Of a stretch of 23,730 nucleotides of DNA, positions 7,831-14,368 are shown piece after piece; the first letter of the stretch is position 1, and every line of letters begins with the position of its first letter. Below the pieces are notes generated by a model. The model was not told where the DNA came from. It saw only the letters and a list, made by a program, of their open reading frames with translations, and searched no databases. The DNA is from Candidatus Aenigmatarchaeota archaeon (lineage in GTDB: Archaea; Aenigmatarchaeota; Aenigmatarchaeia; CG10238-14; SCSR01): positions 1 to 23,730 of the forward strand of contig JASEGN010000001.1 in assembly GCA_030018055.1 (NCBI GenBank), in the 5' to 3' direction. The position numbers and the translations under genes are program-made.

Positions 7831-7995
7831 CTATAAGTCACAACCTCTTACAGTCTTTCTGCCATTTGCTTTTGCTCTCTCTACAGCTCTTTTAACTTTC
7901 CACTTTATTCTTTCATCGAGCCCTTTCCAGAAATCTCCTGAAATTCTAACTCCTTTCATCAATCCTTTAACAGCAGATTTAACAGCTAATGCCAT
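7831..7995 (-). CDS. Small histone-fold-like (DUF1931-type) protein, 54 aa
   Basis: Encodes 54 aa starting MALAVKSAVKGLMKG. The pattern VKSAVKGLMKGVRISGDF, then a long helix, then the tail ERAKANGRKTVRGCDL, matches the archaeal DUF1931 / histone-fold-like family, in which RAKANGRKTV and a final DL are strongly conserved. In those proteins two short and one longer helix form a CBF-like histone fold; DNA binding is suspected but poorly documented. Very basic overall. GGTG lies 7 nt before the ATG as a ribosome binding site. It is divergent from the HIT gene (57 nt between starts) and convergent with L4. The family match is from memory of the signature. Confidence 0.75.
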   Translation of the reverse strand: MALAVKSAVKGLMKGVRISGDFWKGLDERIKWKVKRAVERAKANGRKTVRGCDL

Positions 7996-8052
7996 CTTTT
8001 TTCACCTTATATAATAATTTAGCTAGTATTTAAATCTATATAAGTTCTACCT

Positions 8053-8544
8053 ATGTGTATGGAAGTAGAATGTATATTTTGTGCTATAGTTAAAAAACAA
8101 GTGCCAGCGAAGATTGTTTATGAGGATGAGTTCACATTAGCATTTTTAGACGTTAGACCACGCAGCAAAGGAATGACGATATTAGTACCAAAACAACATT
8201 TTGAAAATTTTGATGAAAATCCAGAACTTTCTCTGAAGGTTTTTAGTTCAGCATCAACTATATCGGAAAGAATTAAAAAGGCGCTACAGCCTACAGCTGT
8301 TACAATTTCTTTGATGCCTTCCGAAGTTAAACATTTCCACCTTAGAATCTACCCTTATTACAAGGATGAAGTTCCACTCATTGAATCTCAACCCAAAGAA
8401 ATGAAAGAGAGTGAATTAGAAGCCGTAGCTGAAAAAATTAGACAAGCTAGAGTTGAAGAAAAGCCAAAAGTTGAAAAAAAAGAAGAAGTTAAAAGAACCG
8501 AAGAGGACATTCTTTGGATAAAGAGGGAACTCGAATTAGCATAG
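8053..8544 (+). CDS. HIT family protein with altered histidine triad
   Basis: 163 aa. The HIT domain covers residues 5-105: zinc-type CIFCAIV (Cys7, Cys10), KIVYEDEFTLAFLDVRPRSKG and TILVPKQHFENF are all standard. The nucleotide hydrolase/transferase motif should read H-x-H-x-H-x-x. Here it is KHFHLRIYP: the catalytic middle His (96) stays, but the third His is Arg98. The residues before it (TAVTISLMPSEV) also differ from the usual Asn/Gly-rich stretch. A charged C-terminal tail (residues 110-163, rich in Lys and Glu) follows. TATA-like TATTTAAAT centred about 8031 would start transcription near the ATG, so the mRNA is probably leaderless. Substrate may be AMP-linked nucleotides; activity is uncertain. 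Confidence 0.85.
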   Translation: MCMEVECIFCAIVKKQVPAKIVYEDEFTLAFLDVRPRSKGMTILVPKQHFENFDENPELSLKVFSSASTISERIKKALQPTAVTISLMPSEVKHFHLRIYPYYKDEVPLIESQPKEMKESELEAVAEKIRQARVEEKPKVEKKEEVKRTEEDILWIKRELELA

Positions 8545-8572
8545 TTGGAATAAAGTTCTTGGAGTTAGTATT

Positions 8573-8587
8573 TTTTATATATAAAAA
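8573..8587 (+). promoter_or_regulatory. TATA box for the ferredoxin gene
   Basis: TTTTATATATAAAAA is centred about 22 nt before the ATG at 8600, the archaeal core promoter spacing for a leaderless mRNA. Confidence 0.55.
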
Positions 8588-8599
8588 TTAATTTATTTA

Positions 8600-8770
8600 A
8601 TGGTGAAAATCGATAAAAAGCTTTGCATAGGCTGTGGAAGCTGCGTAGCCATAGCTCCAGAAATCTTCGATCTAGATAAAGATGGTAAAGCAATTGTGAA
8701 GAATCCAAAGGGAAATGGTAGCATAGATGAGGCTATAGAAGTTTGCCCTGTTAAAGCAATCAAAAAGTAA
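8600..8770 (+). CDS. Single-cluster [4Fe-4S] ferredoxin, 56 aa
   Basis: Small ferredoxin. The N-terminal motif KLCIGCGSCVAIAPEIF supplies Cys9, Cys12 and Cys15; the fourth ligand is Cys49 in IEVCPVKAI. The first motif lacks the fourth Cys that two-cluster ferredoxins use for a second cluster, so one [4Fe-4S] is expected, as in Thermococcus- and Thermotoga-type ferredoxins. The acidic middle (FDLDKDGK) suits docking to oxidoreductases. A TATA box directly upstream and no leader suggest its own transcript. It ends 1 nt before the end of the convergent CPYC thioredoxin, at the edge of a run of thiol and Fe-S redox genes, so it is a candidate electron donor or acceptor for them. Confidence 0.93.
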   Translation: MVKIDKKLCIGCGSCVAIAPEIFDLDKDGKAIVKNPKGNGSIDEAIEVCPVKAIKK

Positions 8771-8771
8771 A

Positions 8772-9035
8772 TTACCTCTCCACTAGTTTTTCAGCAGCTT
8801 TATCAGGGTCTGGAACTCCTCTAAAAGCAACTTCCTCCTTTCCACTTTCATAACTGATTATACTCGTTGGCACTGCCATTACGTTGAACTTTGTTATTAG
8901 TTCCTTTCCTTTTGGGGTCATAGCATCTATAACTTCAAATTCAAACTCATGTTTTTTTCTCAGCTCTCCCCAAACTTCTTTTGCTAACGGGCAGTAGGGG
9001 CAATTCGATGTTGTTAGCAAAGTAACCTTAACCAT
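8772..9035 (-). CDS. Small thioredoxin/glutaredoxin-like protein, CPYC
   Basis: 87 aa cytosolic thioredoxin-fold protein. VTLLTTSNCPYCPLAKEV carries the redox pair CPYC (residues 13-16), with a third Cys-free turn after it. VMAVPTSIIS holds the cis-proline (AVPT) that faces the active site, and VAFRGVPDPDKAAEKLVER is the usual last strand and helix. It has no signal peptide, so it would act inside the cell, as a glutaredoxin-like electron carrier or a donor to CcdA. An AT-rich TATAT/TTTAAAT stretch lies just upstream, without a leader. It is convergent with the ferredoxin (1-nt gap). Confidence 0.88.
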   Translation of the reverse strand: MVKVTLLTTSNCPYCPLAKEVWGELRKKHEFEFEVIDAMTPKGKELITKFNVMAVPTSIISYESGKEEVAFRGVPDPDKAAEKLVER

Positions 9036-9247
9036 ATATTAAATAATTTATTTTATTTAAAATTAACATTTTCTTCTATTGAGTTATGAATCCACTAAAT
9101 AAACCAGATAAAATGAGCTTGAGTCCCACATTTTGGGATATACATTAACAAATTCTTTGTATATTATTTTTCAGTTTCATATCTTATGTACCAGGACACC
9201 CGCTACTACCAGAACTACTATTGGTTGTGCTATTTCTTCCAATTTGT

Positions 9248-9979
9248 TTAAATTAAATCTTTAACCTTGTCACAAATATCACTTGGTTTATTTTCAGTTA
9301 ATTTACATATTAACGCTGTTAGAACTTTAGTTTCTTGCTCTTTGCCAATTGACTCACCAGAACCAACTCTATAATATTTACAACCAAAAACAAGTGTTGG
9401 TATGGCTCCAGTACTGTACTTAGAGAATATCTCTCTATCTGCGTCAGAATCCATATTATTATGGAATGAAATATAGCCCTCAAATTTCCCCGCAACATCT
9501 TCTATTATTGGGTGTTCCCATCTACAATGTGGACAACGTTCGGAACCAAAGAAATATATGATTGGTTTGCCATTTTCCTTACAAATTTCATCTTCACTCA
9601 CTAAAAAATTACCAATAGTTCCAGTTGGTTGTCGGGTTTCTTCTTTTGGTATTTCTTGTGAAGTATCCAGCGGTTGCGATACAAATAAGTAGGTACCATC
9701 TTTTGTTATATAAACCGGTATTTGTTGACCCTGGTAAGAAGTTATGACTTTATAAACTCCACTCATCTCTTCGACCGAAACCAAGGTAACTTGTCCTACT
9801 TGAACAAGATTACTATTTATATAATCAATTGCTTTCTTCCCTACTTCTTCCCCAGGAAGTACAGTAGCACCTGTTATTTGTAGCCTTTGTTGGTGTAGCA
9901 AGACTACTAGGGCTATAGCTAAAACTAAAGAAACTATTATCCATGGGTTAATTTTTGGTATGTTAATGGTTATCTTCAT
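9248..9979 (-). CDS. Membrane-anchored thioredoxin-like protein, CPHC
   Basis: 243 aa from the ATG at 9979; an in-frame TTG at 9988 adds three residues. One transmembrane anchor (IIVSLVLAIALVVLLHQQ, about residues 14-31) with positive residues before it places the rest outside. Residues 40-105 form a small beta-rich domain (GEEVGKKAIDYINSNLV then YKVITSYQGQQIPVYIT) that looks PepSY-like. A Thr/Glu/Pro linker follows, then a thioredoxin domain with FFGSERCPHCRWEHP (CPHC about residues 149-152) and cis-Pro GAIPTLVFG. Extra Cys occur near residues 133, 199, 224 and 235. Likely an extracytoplasmic disulfide oxidase/isomerase or reductase. It diverges from the LutB-like operon, whose CcdA and second anchored thioredoxin suggest partnership. 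Confidence 0.85.
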   Translation of the reverse strand: MKITINIPKINPWIIVSLVLAIALVVLLHQQRLQITGATVLPGEEVGKKAIDYINSNLVQVGQVTLVSVEEMSGVYKVITSYQGQQIPVYITKDGTYLFVSQPLDTSQEIPKEETRQPTGTIGNFLVSEDEICKENGKPIIYFFGSERCPHCRWEHPIIEDVAGKFEGYISFHNNMDSDADREIFSKYSTGAIPTLVFGCKYYRVGSGESIGKEQETKVLTALICKLTENKPSDICDKVKDLI

Positions 9980-10083
9980 AATTTTCAATTAAATACAAAG
10001 TTTAAATAGTTATTACAATTTACTCCTTTTAATTTAAAAAGCAATGGCTTAAATTTATTTAATAAAAATCATCATCTACATTT

Positions 10084-11352
10084 ATGGGTATCAAAGAAAT
10101 TCTAAGCTCTAAAAGAACAAAAACTGCAAAGATGGTCGTAGCACTAACCTTTAAAACTTATCTTAAAAATAGGGAAAAAACTTTTGGGGAATTTAACATA
10201 GAACAACTTAAGTTGCAGTTAAGGAAAATAAAAGAAGAATCAATTTCCAATTTAGAGAATCTTAAGGAAAAAACCATAAGAAATCTTAAGGAAAAAGGGA
10301 TTAAAGTTTTTGAAGTTAGAAACTCAGAGGAAGCTAAAAAAGTTTTGTTTAAAATTATTGGAAAGGATGAAGTTGTAGTTAAAGCTAAATCAAATACAAT
10401 CAACGAGATAGGTCTAGACTTATTTAAAGGAAGGAACAGAGTAGTTGAGACTGATTGTGGTGATTTCATCGTTCAATTTTGTGATGAAGAAGCTATACAT
10501 CCTGTTCTTCCAGCTTTGCATATTCCAATTGAAAAAATAGTCAAAAAAATAAATGAAAAATTTAAAGTTAGGTTAGAAAAATCTCCAGAAAAAATTACTG
10601 AATGGATTAGTGAGCACCTAAAAAAAGAAATCCTTAAAGCAGATGTTGGCTTAACTGGAGCGAATGTAATTTCAGCTGAGGGAGCAATTTTTATTCTTGA
10701 GAATGAGGGCAATATTTCTTTAATTTCAAGGATACCGAAAAAACACGTTATAATAGCAGGAATAGATAAAATAGTTTCATCTACCCAAGATGCTATTACA
10801 ATTTGTCAGGCCTCAACCATATGGGGAACTGGAACTAGTTTGCCCGCTTACATAAATGTAATCTCTTCACCAAGTAAGACAGCGGATATAGCAGGAAAGG
10901 AGATTTTTGGTTTGCATGGGGCAAAGGAAGTTTACTTAATTCTCTTGGATAACGGAAGAAGTGAAGCAATCAAAAATGGTTTTGGTGAGCTATTGTATTG
11001 TATAAATTGTGGTGCTTGCTTGTATTTTTGTCCTATCTATAGGCAGATATTTGAGAAATATGGTTTGAACTATTTTGGTGGAAGAGGTGTAGGGATTACT
11101 ACTTTCATAAATGGAATTGAGGTAGCTTTTGACAGGGGTTTATACTTTTGTACAACTTGCAGAGCTTGCAAGGAAAATTGTCCTCTGGACATAGACATCC
11201 CAGAGCTAATGAGGAAGTTAAGAAAGGAGGCTGTGGAGAAAGGCCTAGAGACAGAAGCTAATAAGAGGATGATAGAAAATATCGCTGTTGATGGAAATCC
11301 ATTTGGAAAAATAGAAGAAGGAAAGATTCCAAAAGAGCTATATTGTTGCTGA
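10084..11352 (+). CDS. LutB/LldF-like LUD-domain iron-sulfur protein
   Basis: 422 aa. Residues about 60-290 form a LUD domain (as in LutB and LutC), with the signature GLTGANVISAEGAIFILENEGN and IAGIDKIV. Two four-Cys motifs follow: YCINCGACLYFCPIY (Cys306, 309, 312, 316) and FCTTCRACKENCPLDIDIP (Cys356, 359, 362, 366), giving two [4Fe-4S] clusters. In bacteria LutB works with LutA and LutC to oxidise L-lactate. Here no LutC or flavin lactate dehydrogenase is present; instead a thioredoxin and CcdA stand between it and the LutA-like gene. It is shorter than E. coli YkgF because the C-terminal extension is reduced. A TTAAATTTATTTAA element about 24 nt upstream suggests a leaderless start. First gene of the operon; the TGATG overlap couples it to the next. 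Confidence 0.88.
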   Translation: MGIKEILSSKRTKTAKMVVALTFKTYLKNREKTFGEFNIEQLKLQLRKIKEESISNLENLKEKTIRNLKEKGIKVFEVRNSEEAKKVLFKIIGKDEVVVKAKSNTINEIGLDLFKGRNRVVETDCGDFIVQFCDEEAIHPVLPALHIPIEKIVKKINEKFKVRLEKSPEKITEWISEHLKKEILKADVGLTGANVISAEGAIFILENEGNISLISRIPKKHVIIAGIDKIVSSTQDAITICQASTIWGTGTSLPAYINVISSPSKTADIAGKEIFGLHGAKEVYLILLDNGRSEAIKNGFGELLYCINCGACLYFCPIYRQIFEKYGLNYFGGRGVGITTFINGIEVAFDRGLYFCTTCRACKENCPLDIDIPELMRKLRKEAVEKGLETEANKRMIENIAVDGNPFGKIEEGKIPKELYCC

Positions 11353-11714
11353 TGGAAATGAAAATCAATTTGAGTGTAATCGTTGGAGCAATTATTTTGA
11401 TAGTAGCTCTTTGTATTTTATTTAAACCTACAAGTACTACCGGTTATTGTTCCTTGCAAATGGGAAAAGAAAAAGTAATTTTCGCCTATTACGATGGTTG
11501 TCCAGCTTGCGCTCAGATGAAACCAATTATGAAAATGCGGAATGATGTTTATTGGCTCAATATAATGGATGAAAAATGCAAGGAAGTTATGGTAGAGCTT
11601 AATCTTAACATACGAGCAGTTCCAACATTTGTTTGTACAAAAAATACAAGCATCCAAGCTATCGGAGCAATGAGTGAGGCCACAATTAACGAATGGATTG
11701 GAAGGAACTGTTGA
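11352..11714 (+). CDS. Membrane-anchored thioredoxin-like protein, CPAC
   Basis: 120 aa from the ATG at 11352, which overlaps the LutB-like stop (TGATG); a second ATG at 11358 is possible. One N-terminal membrane anchor (VIVGAIILIVALCILF, about residues 9-24), then an exported thioredoxin fold: VIFAYYDGCPACAQMKP with CPAC at residues 50-53, WLNIMDEK, and cis-Pro RAVPTFVC at 91. Further Cys at 33, 76, 95 and the C-terminal 120 could form structural or second-site disulfides. The anchor and CcdA 4 nt downstream fit a CcmG/ResA-like or general extracytoplasmic thiol carrier reduced by CcdA. No cytochrome c or Ccm genes are seen in this window. Confidence 0.85.
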   Translation: MEMKINLSVIVGAIILIVALCILFKPTSTTGYCSLQMGKEKVIFAYYDGCPACAQMKPIMKMRNDVYWLNIMDEKCKEVMVELNLNIRAVPTFVCTKNTSIQAIGAMSEATINEWIGRNC

Positions 11715-11718
11715 TAAT

Positions 11719-12402
11719 ATGGAATTACCAATTTCTTTACTTGGAATTAGCTTGGGGCTCCTAGATGGTGTTTTGAATCCTTGTGCTTTATCAGTTCTAT
11801 TCTTTCTTGTTGCATACCTGTTAGTAATCGGCTCAGGTAAAAAATGCCTAAAAATTGGAATAGCCTATTCCTCTGTAGTTTTTGTTGTTTATTTTTTGTT
11901 CATGTATGGTGTACTAAATATTATCGCAATAATCGGCTTTATAGAGGTTATTAAAACCATCGTAGCGAGTGTTCTAATAGTTGCAGGGTTTCTTTCATTA
12001 AAAGATTTCTTTTTTTATGGTAGATGGGTTTCTTTAGAAATACCAAAATTTGCAAAGCCAAGAATAGAAAGACTGGTAAAAATGGCAACCTTACCTTCGG
12101 CAATTCTTCTAGGACTGGTTGTAAGTTTAGTTGAAATTCCTTGTGCAGGTGGTTTTCCCATAGCATTTGCAACAATTCTGGCAGACAGAGGTATTACAGG
12201 AATTTCGAGTGCACCCTACTTAATTTTATATAACTTCTTTTTTGTACTTCCTTTAATCTTGCTAGTTTTGATTTTTTACTTTGGCTTGCAAAAAGTTGAG
12301 AGAGCTGAAGAGCTGAGGTTAAAAACAAGAAAATACATGCGATTGGTCATAGGCCTAATCTTGATTGTTTTAGGTTTAGCAATGTTGCTAAGGTGGATAT
12401 AG
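11719..12402 (+). CDS. ccdA: CcdA/DsbD-like transmembrane thiol-electron transporter
   Basis: 227 aa, six predicted transmembrane helices, the usual CcdA size. The paired redox cysteines of the family are present in the right contexts: LLDGVLNPCALSVLFFL (Cys22, end of helix 1) and SLVEIPCAGGFPIAFAT (Cys142, helix 4). CcdA passes electrons from cytosolic thioredoxin across the membrane to exported thioredoxin-like proteins. The start at 11719 (MELPISLLG) gives the family N-terminus; the open frame 5' of it overlaps the thioredoxin gene. Its stop overlaps the GTG of the next gene by 1 nt (TAGTG). It sits directly after an anchored CPAC thioredoxin, its likely partner. Confidence 0.9.
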   Translation: MELPISLLGISLGLLDGVLNPCALSVLFFLVAYLLVIGSGKKCLKIGIAYSSVVFVVYFLFMYGVLNIIAIIGFIEVIKTIVASVLIVAGFLSLKDFFFYGRWVSLEIPKFAKPRIERLVKMATLPSAILLGLVVSLVEIPCAGGFPIAFATILADRGITGISSAPYLILYNFFFVLPLILLVLIFYFGLQKVERAEELRLKTRKYMRLVIGLILIVLGLAMLLRWI

Positions 12403-13115
12403 TGATTTTGAAATTGTTTAAGAATGTTTTGTATTATCCAGGGTGTATGTATAAGTTTGTTCTAAAGGATCTAGGTAAAAAATACGAGGAAATTCTGAAA
12501 AAATGTGGAATTGATTTTATCAAGCTAAAGGGGCTAGAGGTTTGTTGTGGCTCACCAGTTTTGAATGCTGGATATTTTAAAAATTTCGAATTACTTGTTA
12601 AAAACAATCTAAGAGTTTTCAAGGAGCATAGTATTAAAAAAGTTATAACTCCATGTCCAGCCTGTTTTAAAACTTTTAAGATCGAATACCCAAAGTTCGT
12701 AACTCTAGATTTTGAAATTGAGCACGTAACCCAAACAATTTGGAATGCTATAAAAAATGGGAAATTAAAATTAGATGAGGTTAAAAAGCCATTAAAAGCT
12801 ACTTTTCATGATCCCTGCCATCTAGGAAGATATTGTGAAGTTTATGATGAACCAAGAAAAATTTTAGAAAGTTTCAGATATGATATTGTTGAGATGGAAT
12901 TCAGTAGAGAGAATGCATTTTGTTGTGGTGGTGGTGCAGGTCTAAAAAGTAATTATCCAGATTTGGTAAAGGAAATTGCAAGAGATAGAATCAAACAAGC
13001 ACTAAAAACAAAGGCTAAATTTTTAATTACAGCTTGTCCTATGTGCTATGTTTGTTTAAAAGAAGTCGCTGATAAAAAGATTGAGGTAGTTGAATTTTCC
13101 TCTTTATTTAAATAA
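12402..13115 (+). CDS. HdrB/LutA-like CCG-domain iron-sulfur oxidoreductase
   Basis: 237 aa from a GTG at 12402 (a GTG at 12393 is also possible). Two cysteine-rich CCG domains are complete. The first has YYPGCMYKF, VCCGSPVLNAG and TPCPACFKTF; the second has FHDPCHLGRY, AFCCGGGAGLKS and TACPMCYVC. In HdrB these bind two noncubane [4Fe-4S] clusters that reduce the CoM-CoB disulfide; in LutA and GlpC the same domains handle electrons from lactate or glycerol-3-phosphate. Last gene of the LutB-like/thioredoxin/CcdA operon. With LutB it could form an Fe-S complex; next to CcdA and thioredoxin, a disulfide substrate is an attractive but unproven idea. Confidence 0.88.
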   Translation: MILKLFKNVLYYPGCMYKFVLKDLGKKYEEILKKCGIDFIKLKGLEVCCGSPVLNAGYFKNFELLVKNNLRVFKEHSIKKVITPCPACFKTFKIEYPKFVTLDFEIEHVTQTIWNAIKNGKLKLDEVKKPLKATFHDPCHLGRYCEVYDEPRKILESFRYDIVEMEFSRENAFCCGGGAGLKSNYPDLVKEIARDRIKQALKTKAKFLITACPMCYVCLKEVADKKIEVVEFSSLFK

Positions 13116-13161
13116 GATTCAAACCCAAAACTTAAAAATCTCAAATCTCAAATTTCGAAAG

Positions 13162-13170
13162 TTTTATAAG
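13162..13170 (+). promoter_or_regulatory. TATA box of the RNase P RNA gene
   Basis: TTTTATAAG is centred 26 nt before the predicted RNA 5' end at 13192, the standard archaeal spacing. A second candidate, TTTTAAATA at 13172, is too close. Confidence 0.55.
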
Positions 13171-13191
13171 CTTTTAAATAAATTATTTATT

Positions 13192-13447
13192 AGGCGAGCT
13201 GACTGGATAGCTTCGGCTTTGTATCAAAACAAAGTTGAGGAAGTTCCACCCATTGAAGGAATTGTAAGGCAATAACCTGAGAAGGTTTTGTTGGTATCAG
13301 AAACGAACCAATTACCAACTAGAAATGATGAGCAAACGAGTTGTTGGGATTGGATGAAACGGACCAACAATCCAGATGAGATGCAAGCTCTTAAAGCGCT
13401 CAGACGAATGCTATCAAAACAGAAGGTGGGCTATGGTCAGCACGCCT
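13192..13447 (+). ncRNA. rnpB: RNase P RNA
   Basis: About 256 nt. The ends pair as the P1 helix: AGGCG-A-GCTGACT at 13192 with GGTCAGC-A-CGCCT at 13435-13447 (5 bp, A/A mismatch, 7 bp). CR-I is visible as GAGGAAGTTCCACCC and CR-V as ACAGAAGGTGGGCTATGG, together forming the P4 core. Internal conserved pieces such as GGCAATAACCTGAGAAGGT, CAGAAACG and GATGAAACGG suit an archaeal type A RNA. It is the ribozyme that removes 5' leaders from pre-tRNA. A short T run follows the 3' end. Protein-like open frames across this stretch are fortuitous. Confidence 0.93.
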
Positions 13448-13466
13448 TTTAAAATAAGGTAAAAAT

Positions 13467-13574
13467 ATGGGAAAAAATAACTTGAAAGAAACCGCATTAT
13501 TCCTAAAAATTATAGAAAATTTTATGGAAAGATATGTGAACGAGGAAGATGAAGCTCTTTGCTACCTAAATTGA
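13467..13574 (+). CDS. Hypothetical 35-aa protein between rnpB and Sec61-beta
   Basis: A short ORF beginning MGKNNLKETALFLKIIENF and ending CYLN. AAGGT sits 8 nt before the ATG, and the stop lies 4 nt before the Sec61-beta ATG, as in an operon. The predicted product is mostly helical (ALFLKIIENFMERYV) with an acidic tail. I do not recognise it. Support is positional only; it could instead be a leader peptide or non-coding spacer. Confidence 0.4.
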   Translation: MGKNNLKETALFLKIIENFMERYVNEEDEALCYLN

Positions 13575-13578
13575 TTTT

Positions 13579-13737
13579 ATGGTTAAAAGAGAAAGAACAT
13601 ATTTACCGATGGGTTTTGGTGGACTAGTTAGATATTCTGAGAGAGAAAGAGAGCTGGTAAAGTTAAAACCACAACATGTTATTTGGGGTATAATTATATT
13701 GGTAATAATTGAAGTGTTTTTAAAATTATTTTTTTGA
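13579..13737 (+). CDS. Preprotein translocase subunit Sec61-beta (archaeal SecG)
   Basis: 52 aa. The N-terminal cytosolic part (KRERTYLPMGFGGLVRYSE) is the archaeal Sec61-beta signature, in which a Pro/Gly-rich loop precedes GLVRY. A Lys-rich stretch and PQHV (the usual P-x-HVI before the membrane) lead into one transmembrane helix (VIWGIIILVIIEVFLKLFF) running to the C-terminus. The protein is the non-essential third subunit of the SecYE channel. It starts 4 nt after the 35-aa ORF and lies about 130 nt downstream of the RNase P RNA, perhaps on the same transcript. Confidence 0.9.
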   Translation: MVKRERTYLPMGFGGLVRYSERERELVKLKPQHVIWGIIILVIIEVFLKLFF

Positions 13738-13812
13738 GTACTTAGGTAACATTAAACTTCTCAACCTGAAATTAAAGTAAACGTTAAATTTAAAAGCCAA
13801 CAATATGATAAT

Positions 13813-14082
13813 ATGCAAGAGGAAGAAGTAAAGAAGCAATTGGTTGGAACCATAGCTCACTATTATGGCAAAATTGGAGTTGGAGTAGTTGATTTGGTGG
13901 ATACTCTAAAAGTCGGCGATGAAATATTAATACAAGGAAATGTAACAAACCTTAGACAAAAAGTGGAATCAATGGAGATTGAACACAAGCAAGTTGAATC
14001 TGCAACCAAAGGTCAATCCATTGGTCTTAAGACTGTTGATAGAGTCAGAGAAGGAGACCAAGTATTCAAAATACTTGAATAA
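13813..14082 (+). CDS. Stand-alone EF-Tu domain 2-like (translation-factor-like) protein
   Basis: 89 aa single beta-barrel of the translation-factor domain 2 type. VGTIAHYYGKIGVGVVDLVD is the first strand pair, TLKVGDEILIQGNVTNLRQ the typical L-K-x-G-D turn, and IGLKTVDRVREGDQVFKI the closing strands (compare V-G-x-x-V-...-G-D-x-V-x-K/R in EF-Tu family barrels). There is no GTPase domain. Proteins of this kind are widespread in Archaea and some bacteria, annotated only as translation elongation factor-like; related barrels are found at the C-terminus of U32 peptidases. Role unknown. An AT-rich GTTAAATTTAAAAG element about 25-30 nt upstream is a likely promoter. Confidence 0.8.
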   Translation: MQEEEVKKQLVGTIAHYYGKIGVGVVDLVDTLKVGDEILIQGNVTNLRQKVESMEIEHKQVESATKGQSIGLKTVDRVREGDQVFKILE

Positions 14083-14153
14083 GTAAAATAAATCAACCAA
14101 AATTAGCAGAATTAATTATTTGTATATTTATATTTTTAACTTTTCGTGTTTAT

Positions 14154-14318
14154 TTAAATAATATGTTTTTTCCTTGTTCTTGCTCTCTGAATTTCTTTTC
14201 TTCTTGTAATTTCTACTGGTGAAGGTTCTCTTTCTTTTACCAACCCAAGGACTCTTTTTATGTTATACAATAACCCTTTAGGTTTCCAGTGTATTCCAAC
14301 AACATGTGTAGCTAATTT
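14154..14318 (-). CDS. Possible small basic protein or 3' remnant, no ATG
   Basis: An open frame of 54 codons downstream of the aCPSF1 C-part on the same strand. Its reading is protein-like: THVVGIHWKPKGLLYNIKRV, then a very basic helix ending ARTRKKHII. There is no in-frame ATG or GTG; a TTG at 14270 would give 38 aa. A TATTTAAAAT-like promoter (about 14340-14352) precedes it. It may be a small TTG-started gene, a fragment left by a frameshift, or chance. The rest of 14083-14368 shows nothing else I can name. Confidence 0.25.
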   Translation of the reverse strand, partial: KLATHVVGIHWKPKGLLYNIKRVLGLVKEREPSPVEITRRKEIQRARTRKKHII

Positions 14319-14368
14319 TTATAATTACAATTGGTTAAAAAATATTTAAAATCAAAACTTACATTAAC

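Noticed and set aside
7820..8014. Plus-strand open frame of 64 codons
   Set aside because: It is antisense to the DUF1931-like gene, whose frame has a ribosome binding site and a recognisable conserved tail.
9086..9148. 20-aa ORF in the spacer after the CPYC gene
   Set aside because: No ribosome binding site, too short and not protein-like; a 5-bp hairpin (TCCCA/TGGGA at 9124-9138) overlaps it.
10084..13115. Calling the operon a plain lactate-utilisation lutABC locus
   Set aside because: LutC is absent and thioredoxin and CcdA genes stand between the two Lut-like genes, so the name would claim an unsupported substrate.
13090..13275. Plus-strand open frame after the CCG gene
   Set aside because: It runs into the RNase P RNA, whose P1 helix and CR-I explain the conservation.
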